Of a stretch of 64,000 nt of DNA, positions 11,555-23,929 are shown piece after piece. The stretch comes from Rhyacophila brunnea. Taxonomy: Eukaryota > Arthropoda > Insecta > Trichoptera > Rhyacophilidae. Each line of letters begins with the position of its first letter. Within the stretch, counting starts at the first letter, position 1. The notes below the pieces were generated by a model. The model searched no databases and was not told the DNA's origin. It worked only from the letters and a program-made list of their open reading frames with translations. Both the position numbers and the translations under genes were made by a program. The stretch is taken from positions 215,212 to 279,211 of the forward strand of contig JAGYXB010000280.1 in NCBI GenBank assembly GCA_022495005.1, in the 5' to 3' direction.

Positions 11555-12996
11555 TATAAAAAGCTCTTTTTATCTTGTAACTATTAATCATTCGTTTACT
11601 TTCACGTAGACATTATGTATAAAATATTGTTATTATCTTCATAACAACATATATGGTTTAAATTTTTGTTTTTTCGCATTAAAACAATAACAACACATTG
11701 AAAAAAAATATTTTTTCTTGGAATAGTAATAATTAATAATTTAAAAATAAGACCTAATTGATAAAATGTTGAATATTGTAATGTAGACTTTACAATCGCA
11801 CACTGCATAACTTTGAAGTTGAGAACATTGTCACCAATGTAATTGTAATCATTCAATCCTCTGCATATTATCAATTATGTTATTTTTATTAAAGATTATA
11901 TAATATTTCTACCAAAAAATAACTAATCGTCATACGTTTATTGCTAAACAACGCATTTTTATTATTGTACCTGCTAACCGTTAGATCTAAAATGTTATGA
12001 TATATTATATGACTAAACTAGGGAAATTTTGGTGCGTATTTACGGATGTACCTATTCATAAAATATCCATATGAAATTCAAGATGCACTAGATTTCTGTT
12101 GGTATTCTATACCCACAGTCAATATGACCGTATTAGCGCATTCACGCGTTAAGTAACACATACCTACGTTTTAATGAGTAACACCACGGTTGTGAATATG
12201 TATATAGATACCCACGTCAGCCATAATAATAATATTATGTTCAGTGTATTATACATTCCCGGTACACACGAACAATTGGACGACTGGACGGATTCCCAAT
12301 ATTGAAGGAAATTACAATCACTATGACATTACAAGACAATGTTTATTTTATGTATAATATAATTGAACTGTCTGTTAAAACCTCCAATGTGACAATTTTA
12401 TCAAAATATACTGATATTATTATATATTTCGGTTTTTTTTTTATCGTATACCGTATATTTAAATAAAATTTTCATGGTTTCACGTTTACCAAAATTTTAA
12501 TATAATTATTCACAGTGACTTTCAATATTACGTGTCTCATTTAAATAAGATAGTAATACCTATGATGTATCATTCTCTAATAACGACCCCAATACTTACT
12601 TATTTAGATAAATCAAGTTATTTAGAGTCTATAATCATAGTAATGTGTACTCTTTGTGAGCGGTGTTTTGTCTCTCCACTAAATTCCAATAGGAATTTTC
12701 AATCATATCAGAGATTTAACAGCTTAACGACGATTAAATTTACTACTTTGTTTCTTAACAAAAATAACGTATAATCAATACGTATTGATGTGTCTCTCTT
12801 AGAATTTTAAATGTATCCAGTTTACAGACAATTAAATTAGTTACTCCAGGATAACATAGCATCCATAAAAAATAAATAAATCGTGATACGTAAATCATGG
12901 AATTAAAATATAACTTAAGTGGTGATTGGGCGATGAAGAAACCACGAATGCGAATCAAGAATTATGGCAGGATTCTACTCAATATCAAAAATAGAA
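11555..12996. other. Intergenic, nothing recognised
   Basis: AT-rich DNA. Frames at 11602-11874 (minus) and 12532-12774 (plus) have no family resemblance and a composition like their surroundings. Confidence 0.4.
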
Positions 12997-13004
12997 GAAT
13001 ATGA

Positions 13005-13309
13005 GGGAAATGTGCCGCAGAGGTAGACGTGAGATTTTACAACTTTCTTTTTAGACCAAACCAAACCTAACCTAACATAACTCAGCCTAATAAAACCTAC
13101 CACAACCTAATATTACCTCATATAATCTTAGTTTGTGATAATGGTGTATCAAAATGTATGAAAATTTCAAATTTTCAATTACCGATTATTGGATCGAAAA
13201 GCCGATGCGCCAACAGAAAATGGTATTTATTATAATTCTCTACATGGAATAAACTGTTTCCGTAAAAACAAATATAAAAGCTCGTGTCCACCTCTGCGGC
13301 ACAATTACC
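13005..13309. mobile_element. hAT-like MITE (GTGCCGCAGAGG family), copy 1
   Basis: The termini are inverted: GGGAAATGTGCCGCAGAGGT at the left and the reverse complement of ACCTCTGCGGCACAATTACC at the right. A perfect 8-bp target duplication GAATATGA flanks it (12997-13004 and 13310-13317). The 305-base interior has no coding capacity. An inverted second copy lies at 18621-18929. The 8-bp duplication indicates hAT-type transposition. Confidence 0.85.
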
Positions 13310-13317
13310 GAATATGA

Positions 13318-15290
13318 TTCCACACTATATTCATTTGGAACCAATAGTCTTCAGTGCGCAGCCAAAACATTATAATTTCAATAGTGTACCGTAACGCAAA
13401 CATATTTGGAAAGTTCTGAAAGCAAATTTGTACGTATAAAATAAGTAGGTATAACTCTTCTCTATGCATCATCACCGTCAGCCTTGATCAACTGCCACTT
13501 TATCAGTCCAGCGAGGCTATTTTAACATAATATGTGATGTTTAACATAGTGATATGATCACTTAACATCCACAAAGAGCTACATGTGATAAATATATCAC
13601 ATGTATTTTACTTTATTGTTAAGTTAACCGTCTGAACTTCCAAAAAGTGCCATCTTTTAACAGCCCTCCTCTTGGGTGTGTCAACTTTTAGAACGAGATA
13701 GACTACGTCAATTTTACATATTGAGAACTGAGATGCAATATACGACTATTTTGAAATTTTTTACGTTAAGGCCGCCGCCTTAATCTACAGTTCCCCGCGA
13801 GCTCTTAATTAATATCGAATGACTAGTTTGTAGTAACATAATATTTATTTTGCTATATAACATGATGCAATCGCAATGATATGACTAATAAAATTGTAGG
13901 TTATGTTGATAATATGTTTGACGTTTCAATTCAAAATGTTAGGGAGCGGGTGGATACTCCTTTACGAATTTGACCGACATGTCTACCAACCTAATTTTTT
14001 GCGGATGGCCGCCGACAGCCTTCGATAACCGCCATGTGTATGGAATGTCTTCCGTGTTAATTTGGACCAATGAAAATTATGGAAACACGCAGCAATCGTC
14101 TCTTCTTAGAGTGATTCTCCAGTCAAGTTGATACTTTATATAAACAAATACATGCTGACGTTTAATTTGAATTACAGCAAAATTGAAATAAACCTGATGT
14201 ATTAGAGATAAAGGTTAAAAATATCCCTTACCCAAAGTTCTGTCGCCAGTTAGTAGCAAAAGTTTAAAGTGCTCTTCCGGATTTTTTTTATATTTCGGTA
14301 TAAATTTGAATTTTAGATTATACTTGTCTTCGTGGAAAAAATAAGAATGGCGTGCTACGCAACATAAATCACGGTATGCAAACGGACGAATTTATTGCTC
14401 TTTTTACATTCTTAGGTAGAGCGCGGCCACTGTAACTTGTTCAGTAAATTATATATAAATTGCCCCATCAGTCTTTCAAGACTCTCCTATTACGCAAAGT
14501 ACATCGTGTTTTTCAGGCGGTTCCGTATTTTTAATGCGTTAGCTTATTATGATTTTAAGCAGTGCTCGAAAGGGAAAAATACCTAAACTAGAATATAATT
14601 TTCATAAAAAGAATGATAAAACTTTCTTATTTAACGTATAAAACACAATTATACAGCAGTATTTTTTTTTTTTTTTTTTTTATTCAATACCTACTGAATA
14701 CACATAATATTTAAAAATGTTAGATCTATTTCATTGAAAATATATCATTTTGAACAATTGAATTAATTTACATGAAGGAATAGTTAATTCGCGTAAAGGA
14801 TAAGAGCACTCACCCGCCAGTCAAAGATGTGTGTCCGCATCCTATTTGGTCAAACTTTGTTTCTGAGATTTTTTCTAATGGGTGTTTCCAACGCGTCGAT
14901 TGCAATCGACCGGTCAATCAATGTTGACGAAATTTAGTCTTCAAACTTTCAAAGTGTAATAATTGTATACATTCAGTTGTAATATAATATGATTGCATTA
15001 CTATCTTGAGAGGAAACAATAACTATTCCTTTACTAGCTTATGGGAAAGTTGTTTTCAAATTAACCATGAGAAAGCCCGCTTGACTTCGTCGTATCACTT
15101 GATTCGTATTACATCACTCACGGCCTACCGAATAAGTGAGAAGAATATTATTTACAACACAATAGTGTCCTCAGTCAAATATAATACCCTTGTTAAAGTT
15201 AAATGATAACGGGAGAGTGTGGTCGATTACTGCCACTTATGATACTGGATACTAAAAGAAGAGAGTCACAAATACGGCCTCCTTATTAAT
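13318..15290. other. Intergenic; homopolymer run and possible LINE tail
   Basis: CATCATCACCGTCAGCC near 13470 resembles the reverse complement of TGATGATG LINE tails, but no RT sequence adjoins it. A poly(T) run of about 19 lies at 14663-14681. No gene is seen. Confidence 0.4.
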
Positions 15291-15299
15291 ATGAATAAG

Positions 15300-15930
15300 A
15301 CCAATTTAAGATATTGATCGGGCTAACCTTCTACCAGAACCACGTATACTCCAAAACTAAGAAACAGTAGACGAGTTTATATATCTGGGATATACCATTA
15401 GTGGAAAAGGAGGATGACGTAAAGGCGCACACAGATTGCAAAAAATGCGATTTCAATTGCCACAAAAATAATGCCTGTGCAAGTTTTTGACCCTGAGGGA
15501 AGGAGAGCGGAAGGCAATCGATGTCTTCTAAATGTGGTGTGGGCGCTGGATACTTCGAATTTCTTGGACAGAGCACAGGACAAACCAGTCAATGATCCAG
15601 AGACGACAGATAACGGAACGGCTCTTGATAATATATTTGAGATACATTCTGTAGTTTTTTAGACATATTATTGTGTGGTGCTGACCGGATAACCTGGAGA
15701 AACTAGTGGTTGTGGGTCGCCTCTAGGGAAGGCGAAGCAGGGGAAGAACGTCGGCGCGCTGGAGCGACCAAGTAAAGGAGCTGACTGGAGTCTTCATTCT
15801 GCTCAGAGGGAAGCAGAATATCGAGAGGTGTAGAGAGTTTTGGTCGGTCAAAAAATGACAAAATTTCAAGGTAGTCACGATCCTCAGCCACGGGCGAACG
15901 ACCGAGAAGTGAGAGAGTAGATTACTGCCA
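15300..15930 (+). pseudogene. LINE relic: RT C-terminal region with stops and frameshifts
   Basis: From 15364 one frame reads TVDEFIYLGYTISGKGG, the loop after the YADD motif in insect LINEs. Around 15506-15590 a frame reads ERKAIDVF, stop, MWCGRWILRISWTEHRTN, matching the conserved ERK..DAFEMWCWRR.LRI.WT...TN stretch. From 15690 a frame reads DNLEKLVVVGRL, stop, GRRSRGRTSARWSDQVKELTG, the SRGR..TRW.DQ.K region near the C-terminus. These pieces are in the right order on one strand. The motifs differ from those of the 2621-4370 LINE, so this is another lineage. It is dead. Confidence 0.75.
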
Positions 15931-15934
15931 ACTT

Positions 15935-18190
15935 GAAGTTGGAAATGCCTGATGTATAGCATTCTTTATTGAATTATTGAATATGCCTTGCTAACTGATA
16001 CTTTATGAGCTCAGATTTCAATAAAAATATTTAATCATTCTCGATTAATTACTCAATAATTAAAGTAATTTGCAAAAACTTCAATGGTTTAAATTACCAA
16101 TCGGTACTCAATATTTTTTGACTGTCACAATCCGAGCCCTTATTTTAGGTTACTTATGCTATGTAAGTTTACATTATTTAATATTTTCCATGAGTAAATA
16201 CTAATTAGCATTTTTATGTATTATACTAGTACCTATTGCAGATCCATCCCAGTCGTTATCCAAAATCTTGGTTCCATACACTATTATTTATTTATCATTA
16301 ATATCTGACGTACTCTCTTTTTATCATTTCATAAACGGAATGTGAATTGAGTTAGAGATCAGGAACCAAATCTTGTAAACTTATAACATCTCTCTTATTT
16401 GATGTATTTTGACATATTAATATGCTCTATCTGGAACGGATTTGGTAACAAAAGACACTTTTACATAATATATCATCATGCTCGATCCTAAGAATATCAT
16501 AATATAGGCCTCCACAAAGTGCAGGTTATATTAACAGCTATTTATTTTTACGAGAAATAGAGCGGAATGCACAACCATAGACTACTTTTGTTATGAACAC
16601 GCCCCCTTCTGTATTACCATTTACCACTGACAGCTGCTGTCAAAATAAATTCGCATGTCTATAAAACAGTCCATACACTCAAATTCATTTAACAATGTAT
16701 CTCAATATTGATATTGATAGTGTTAGTTCGTTTGGCATGTACTTGCAGAATATTATTTTACTTTTATACGCCAGCTCGTAGAAATACAAGATGCCAGGTG
16801 ATAGAATGACACTTGAATAGAATGACTAGTGTTACCATGATAAAAAAATATCTTGCGGTGCCTGTGGAATCACGTATAATGACTTATAACGGAAAAATAA
16901 GAGTATTATAATTAAATATTAATATGTATTTATAGTTATTGCATTTATAAAATGCAGTTGTCATATTTTTGTCATCGTTTAACTATTATAAAATAATTTA
17001 CCTAATCTATAGGAAAGAGAATTTTTTTCAATAAAATAAACTACAATAAATAATAAATTAAACTACAAAATGACTTCTATATAAGTATAGTCTTCTACGT
17101 CACCACGGCTGTTTCTAGAACTAAACCCCTCCCCTATATTTACTTTTCCCGCTATTACATTCCCCACGCCCATAATTTAGTGTGAGTTCGATATCGCGTG
17201 GAGTTTTATTAACATTAAAATACCTAAAACTTTTCGGAAGCAGTCGAAGAGCATTTTTCTAATTTAGAAGTTTTGTGATGAAGAGAAACTGAAAATAAAA
17301 CTTTTAATTCCTCTCAATAGTTTCAGAGATAGAGTATCTATTGTGACAAGTCAACACGCATAGAGCACGTGACGTGACAGTATCAGCACCCGTTATTATA
17401 CGATTATATCACATATTAACCTAAAATGTTCGCTACCCTTGTCTTAGGTAGGTACGATTCTTAATTTAAAATAGGTAACAAATAAAATGTATGATTAATA
17501 TTGGATATATCAAAAACTTGTATTTAAACATATTCATAATAGTTTGAGGTTTTTCTTACTTTACTGTTATATCCAACTAGATTTCAGGTCTAACTATGAA
17601 CTTGGCTAGTACACTTAAAGCAGTCCACGTTAGATGCCTACCTATATAATATTATCAGTTTTATAATTCATGGGTACTAGGTATCTAGTATTATATCAAA
17701 GATATTAATATCATTTATTTGATTGAGGTTACTAGCAATACAATCAAACCCGCGTCATATGGACGGGCAATGATTTATGCTTCGGCCGTTAGTAGTTTAT
17801 GGCCGACATTATTTATGGTCGTTTCGCTTTTACAGGTCGCTATTTTGGTAATCCACGTAATTGCAGTTTCTCGCAACGATCTTTTAACTGATTAAATAAT
17901 CTATGCTCTTCTGCTCATAAAAATATTAGGAGATCTTTATTTTACAACTGCGCTAACTGTGCGAAGATTAACGATCAAAAACTAGTATGGAATAATTTAT
18001 AAAATTCGTCTGCGATCTACTTTGGTAAAATGCCAAGGGTATCCAATGTACCTACTATCCACCAACACTCACAATGTGTACACACCCCTTTTCGGGGGGT
18101 ATATTTTGTTGAATTTCAGGACTAAGACCTACCTTATACGGATTTCGTTTTCAATGTACCGCAATGTAGACAATAATAAAGTATTTTGCT
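15935..18190. other. Intergenic; one SINE fragment, otherwise unassigned
   Basis: Apart from the SINE piece at 16474-16580 this is AT-rich unassigned DNA. A GC-richer patch at 17740-17880 lacks any coding frame. Confidence 0.4.
16474..16580 (-). repeat. SINE fragment (3' half), copy 1
   Basis: The order CTCGATCCTAAGAA, a T-rich spacer, TTATATTAACAG and TTTTTACGAGAAAT matches the left part of the complete SINE at 60366-60612. The tRNA-derived head is missing. Confidence 0.6.
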
Positions 18191-18199
18191 GTGAAATTA

Positions 18200-18540
18200 G
18201 GCCCGTTTCTGACGGAACACCAGTGTCGCGCTCGTATATAATAAGGAAGCCTTTGTATTCGAATAAAGGGTCCATTATATTATGTTTATGAACGCCCCAG
18301 AGCTAATGAGTCAACGCGTGTCCGGTACACTTTTCCGTCGGCCGCTACATTCTCAGGCCGCCGATATACTTGTTTTTATTACCGCAGCCAGTTTTATGTT
18401 CTAATTTATAACGCGAAATTATGCGTTAACTCATTACCTCTGGGGCGTTCATAAACATAATATAAAGGCCCGTTTATTCGAATAGAAAGGCTTTCTCTAT
18501 TATATCGAGAGCGACACCGGTGTCCCGCCTGAAACGGGCT
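18200..18540. mobile_element. Palindromic MITE with TTA target duplication (PIF/Harbinger-like)
   Basis: Two arms of about 120 bases are inverted copies. The left starts GGCCCGTTTCTGACGG and runs to the GAACGCCCCAGAGCTAATGA region; the right ends CCGCCTGAAACGGGCT. TTA borders both ends (18197-18199 and 18541-18543), the 3-bp duplication expected of PIF/Harbinger. A spacer of about 100 bases separates the arms. The frame at 18022-18291 runs into this element and is not a gene. Confidence 0.75.
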
Positions 18541-18620
18541 TTACGGTCGACATGACCAAAAATTGACTGCAAGTTGATTAACTGTAAGATTGTCTATGTG
18601 AAACCAGTGAAACACGTATG

Positions 18621-18929
18621 GGTAATTGTGCCGCAGAGGTGGACACGAGCTTTTATATATATTTTTTTTACGAAAACACTTTATTCCATGTAGACAATTA
18701 TTATTATAATAAATACCTTTTTATGTCGGCGCATCGGCTTTTCGATCCAATAATCGTTTATTGAAAATTTGAAATTTTCATACATTTTGATACACCATTA
18801 TCACAAACTAAGATTATATGAGGTAATATTAGGTTAGGGTAGGTAAGATTAGATTAGGCTAGGTTAGGTTTGGTTTGGTCTAAAAAGAATGTTGTAAAAT
18901 CTCATGTCCACCTCTGCGGCACATTTACC
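18621..18929. mobile_element. hAT-like MITE (GTGCCGCAGAGG family), copy 2, inverted
   Basis: This is the same 300-base element as 13005-13309 in the opposite orientation, with termini GGTAATTGTGCCGCAGAGGT and ACCTCTGCGGCACATTTACC. Flanks CACGTATG (18613-18620) and CACGTGTG (18930-18937) agree at 7 of 8 positions, an aged 8-bp target duplication. Confidence 0.83.
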
Positions 18930-18937
18930 CACGTGTG

Positions 18938-20470
18938 AATACGTTTGATATCTGTTTGATTGAGTTAATTGTATGTTTAAAGATGTTAATTAATGAAAGT
19001 GTGCATTGCAATGCAGGACAACTTTGCATGACTGGTCGTATGCGTGCTGACAAGACCGAGACCCGCCTTGAACCGGGATACTATAAAACTATGCTATTAT
19101 ATAAGTACATTATTTGATAGAATCGACTACCTATAACCATAAAAGTGAATTATTTTCAAATGTGCCTAAAATAGACTATTTTCAAGTACCTACGTACTAT
19201 GGATATCACAATGTGACTTTAAAATTACCCACATGGTCACAATAAGGCTAAAAATTTGATGTAGATGATATACTAGAAGAGTAAGTAGCCTGCGGCACAA
19301 TTTTCTTGTGCATTTAGATCATTAAAAAATTAGACTATTATTTTTTATTTATAGTTTAACACTTATTATCAGGTTAATATTTTTTTATATTGAAAATTCA
19401 TCATTTTTCGGAAAGTTGATGTAACATCTGATTGTTACTTGTGTAGTATGACAGTTACTATTAAATTCAATATTCTCACTAGTACATATTTAAAAAAAAT
19501 ATATAAAATTTTCATTTTTCAATTTATACATTTTATCCAATTAATAAAAAAGTCAATGAATAAATAATAGTCATAGCAGCAAACGAGTGCTACGTTTGTC
19601 TACAAAAACAACTAAATTTCTTTTCTAGTGTTAAGGCTATACTTCAGCTGAGGCATGGTCTAAAAAGATCGTGACTAGGCGATGCGCGGATTGTGCAAAT
19701 GACGCGAGCCGAACGACATATAATTTGTCATAAAAATTCAACTTAAGTCCTTTTAATGTTATGTTTATTATTAAATTCGTAATAATAATAGTACATTCAT
19801 TGACATGTTTTCTTTTTCAAGTACATGCGGAACGCTTTTTAGTCATCTTTACATGATTTAAGAATATATTCCTCCGACGCCATCACAAAATAAATTGACG
19901 TGCTCACACCTCGACTTTCAGTCTCAGATTGGCGACGACTGCGAAATTTCGTTCCACTTACTGTTGAAAATTATTTGCCGTTTCACTTATGTATACTCTT
20001 AACTGTCAATAATTCATGGTGGACTGCATTGTATTATTTGATTAATTATTTGTTTAATTAAATAAAATACAATTTAATTAAAAAAGTCGAATAAGTTCTA
20101 TAGAATTATGTTTTATTTATCAAATAATTATTAATCAAATAATAACAACTTAATTCTTGAATCTACCCCTATCTTACAAAAATCCTGATACACAAAATGT
20201 TGATCCGACCAATATTGATATATTATGTGTTGGAATACTGAACTCTCACCAATGACGATGACCGTGCGCTCAGTATCTATATTCGAGAACTGCGAAGGAT
20301 ATAATATGAACCAATACCTACTAGAAGGAAGCGTACCGTACGGAATGTAGAACATAACCTGAAGTTCCATAACCTTATAACCACTTTTAAGAATAATTTA
20401 TCTCCACATAATTACGTTAAACTTCTAGACAGCAATGGATTGCTCGTACTAAGACTCGACAATGCACAAC
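18938..20470. other. Intergenic, nothing recognised
   Basis: AT-rich DNA with an imperfect AT palindrome near 20035-20150. A GCGGCACAATTTTC piece near 19291-19304 may be a scrap of the GTGCCGCAG MITE end. Confidence 0.4.
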
Positions 20471-20499
20471 CACATAGAGATATCTCGGTTTACACACCG

Positions 20500-20640
20500 G
20501 ATGGCCGCGGGTTGACTGGCTTCTGTAGGTGGATGGTGTCAACAAGGATGCTAGATCAGCCGGTGCAAAGACACTAACCTAGGATAAGAGGAGATACTTG
20601 GAAGATGTTTGGACATGCCTTGCTAAAATGAGAGTGATTT
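20500..20640 (+). pseudogene. Possible LINE 3'-end relic
   Basis: A frame near 20508-20580 reads VDWLL, stop, VDGVNKDARSAGAKT, which resembles the RW.D.V..D.R..GVK.W stretch near the C-terminus of insect LINE ORFs. It is short, stop-containing and unsupported by neighbouring motifs. Confidence 0.3.
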
Positions 20641-20649
20641 CTATCGGTC

Positions 20650-22095
20650 ATAATATGGCTATTTTTAATGCGTTTTGAAATTTTATTTTTAATACAGTTG
20701 AACTTAGTTATTACGATCACGGAAATAGCGAGATCTCGAATGTAATGAGGAAACATTCGTTGACATTTTAGTTTACGATTTTCTCCATACATTTATTCAC
20801 TTTTATGACGAGCTACTTCTTGGGTATACCGAGCAAAACTGTTAATGTGTCGATCGCTTAAAAATGACATTTTCGACCCTAAGCAATAAAATCCGACCGG
20901 GCAGACTACTAGACCGATACCGCCGGGATCGAATTACGTTTATGACACTAGTTTAGTGCCTAAGTACCTAATTGGTGTTTTCGCCGACAACATTGAAAAA
21001 GTATCCTCGCATATGGTTGAAATTGCATGTAAAAAATCCAAGCTTTGAGAAGTCAGTTAAGTAGGTACCTACCAGCGCCGTTGGCTCAGCATTTCATTAC
21101 AATAAACAACTTCTTTTATAGTTTATGAATGCCATGTTTTTTCGGGATTTTTACGATGGTTTTAGGACTTTTTATGTTCTATGCTTAAATAGAACGTGGC
21201 GCAAAAAATATTATATAACGATATAACGAGTAATTCAGTCGGTCCCATCTTCCTCGTAATAACCAAGTTCGACTGTAAATCACAGTACTTCTCTCTCCCA
21301 TGAGCACTTTTATTAGCAAGTCTCTGTAAACTTAATCAAAGCACACTTAAGTGCGTGGTGACCTTAGTCTTGTGTATCTGTTCCTGAGACATTCCCAGGC
21401 ATAAAAAACTACTGATGCTTCACACTCTAACGTGGAGCTTCGTGATACGTTCTAATAAAACCGAGTGTGGTGCGTGGAGGTTTGGTTTGAAGGGATATTT
21501 GTGTATTCTTTTTGCAAGCCTTTTTTTAATTGTTCTTATCAATACATTAAATTTGGGATTTAAGATTCTGGTTCATTATAAAGTGGGGTTGTGGATTGTG
21601 TATAGTATTATTGTATCAACATTCTATTACACCAATGTTACCAAGTGAAAATAAATTAATTATTAGAAAGATCTTTATTTGTAACACTTTGTACCCAAAT
21701 GATCGTTGGCCGCTTCATATACTCTTCTGTCCTGATCGGTTCTATGTTTCCAAATTGTTGATTTCCACTGCCCACAAGTCTTTCACTACAAGATACGAAA
21801 GTTTAGGTTTTTCCATACTTTGTTATACTTCTGAGCCACTCACTATACGTGAGGCGCATCGCTGATGCCTGAGTGACAACACAGACTATCGTAAGCATTG
21901 AGTCTTGATACATGAGATGCCATCAGACTGCGTCACCGGATGCTATTTTCACAGATGTGGTCAAAGATATTTTAGAACAAGATCATTTCCACAATTAACT
22001 TTGCAAATTTTCTGAATCACTGGTAATTAATGTCCAGTTAAGGTTAAAAAAACCAAATTACAATAGGTACCTACTGATTTTAATAACGTTATTTA
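20650..22095. other. Intergenic, nothing recognised
   Basis: Overlapping frames at 21415-21648 and 21596-21865 are short, hydrophobic because of T-richness, and lack conserved motifs or splice context. Confidence 0.4.
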
Positions 22096-22101
22096 TGCGT
22101 G

Positions 22102-22366
22102 TACCGTCAAACCCCCTAACTTCGCCCGGTTTTTTAACAGAAAGTCGTTTTGCCACCAAAATATCCACCAATATGAAGTATTACAGACGTTATGTAATGC
22201 ACAACGATTGTGTTTATTTATATTTATATGGAAGTAACACCTTTTTCATAATAAATAATACAATAAATCACTATTTTGTGTATGGACGAAGTTACGGCAC
22301 GATTTAGTGTTTAATTAATTTAGGGGAAGTTAGGGACACTTGGCGAAGTTAGGGGATTTTACGGTA
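22102..22366. mobile_element. Short MITE, TACCGT... CCCCTAACTTCGCC termini
   Basis: The left end TACCGTCAAACCCCCTAACT is the near-perfect reverse complement of the right end (TTAGGGGATTTTACGGTA), an inverted repeat of about 25 bases. The elements begin and end with TA, consistent with a TA target duplication. The 70-codon frame inside is not a gene. Confidence 0.75.
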
Positions 22367-22369
22367 TAT

Positions 22370-23925
22370 AATATAAGTATAGCACATATTAGTGCTTAAG
22401 CTCCTATTCTTAGAGCCCACGCATATTACCACGACTAGCCACTGCAACACGTTGCATTGGCTGGTTGGGGAGGCATAACCACTCGCAGTCCGCAGAGTGT
22501 ATATTATCTGGATATGAAGAGAGAGGAAATGAGAGAAAACTGAGAAGTAATAAGGTGAGATAAGGTATGCATGAGGTAGCACGGAAGAATGAGACGATCA
22601 CTGTATGTCGAAAATGTCTGGTGGTTAGCCTTATGAATAGCTATTGCAATCGGTATCATTGTAGCAGCGTGGACTTGTAAATGAAATCTAAATACAGTAG
22701 TGAATACGTCCCATGCATTGTTGCTTATGGTTAACTTAAAATACTCTCTTCTACCCATTTTCTATCTTCACCACTTCGTGGTAGACACTTGAAATCTACG
22801 CAACTGCATCGATCGATAAATTTTCTAAAAGGAGATTAAATAAAAAGAATTATATTATGAACTCTCAAATATGTATCTATAATATAGGTACGAAAATTTT
22901 ATGAGTTAGGCAGATGTTCTAATCAAAAATTATCCCTGTGAAATTATGTTGTATACTTGTTTTCCATCTAAACATTTTCATAATTGTACCTAATCGTAAT
23001 GACCTCTGTGTAGTGCAAATAAGTATCATGGTATACCGAAATGCGCTTGATTCAATTTGAAATAATATTTTTGACCAGAGCGCAAGAATCGCCTACTTAA
23101 CACACTGGTCTTAATCAATTAATGTCTTCCTTATACGCTGTTAGCCAAACACAGTACCTAAATAATTATTTTTCATCGGATTTATATTAATTTTATACCC
23201 ATGAAATAACGTTATTTATACAAACATATCTGTGAGCGAAAGGAAAAGGGAGAATTATTTAAGTATGCTAAATTAATAATAATGCATAGGTATGCATAAA
23301 TAAGAAGGGAACAAGTCGAATCGATGCCGTTGAATTAATAAATTTCACACAGAATCATCGTTAGGTACTACTGAAAATAACGGATTCTAGGCTTATTCCC
23401 CTTTATCTTTTGCAGACACATATTATATTAATAAATATCTATACGCTGTCTATAATAAAATAACCATCTGATAGATTTAAAAAAATATCTATTTTGATTC
23501 TTTGACCCAGCAATACTTAGATTATATCTACACATAAAGGTTGCGGTTTTAATTGCTTTAGAATCCAGGATATTGGTACTATACTTAGTATATATATTTC
23601 TAGATTGATATTTCTATATAATAGATATTTCTAGATTGCTACTATCAAAATGACCGCAGGAGGAGTAGCACGTGCAAAAAAGTTGGTGGTTTTATCCAGT
23701 CTGTCCACATTTTTATGCTTAGTTACCTCACTATAATATTATGTACTCACCTATTTCATCGTTGGAAAAATATATATATCGAAAATTACGTGCATTGTCA
23801 AAACATAAAATTCATTGTCAAAATAAAAAGTTAGTTACGATTCGAAAATGTTTGAATATCATTCATTGTCTTAACACCCACCCAAAGACGAAATTATGAT
23901 GAATTGGAAGGAAGTATAAACGTGC
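22370..23925. other. Intergenic, nothing recognised
   Basis: Overlapping minus-strand frames near 22349-22758 show no domain. The rest is AT-rich. Confidence 0.4.
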
Positions 23926-23929
23926 TAAG

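Noticed and set aside
13060..13110. Telomeric (TTAGG)n-type repeat (CCTAACCTAACATAACTC)
   Set aside because: It is a short imperfect tract inside the MITE and recurs at the same place in the other copy, so it is part of the element.
18022..18291. 89-codon gene
   Set aside because: Its second half lies in a palindromic MITE and the rest has no recognisable feature.
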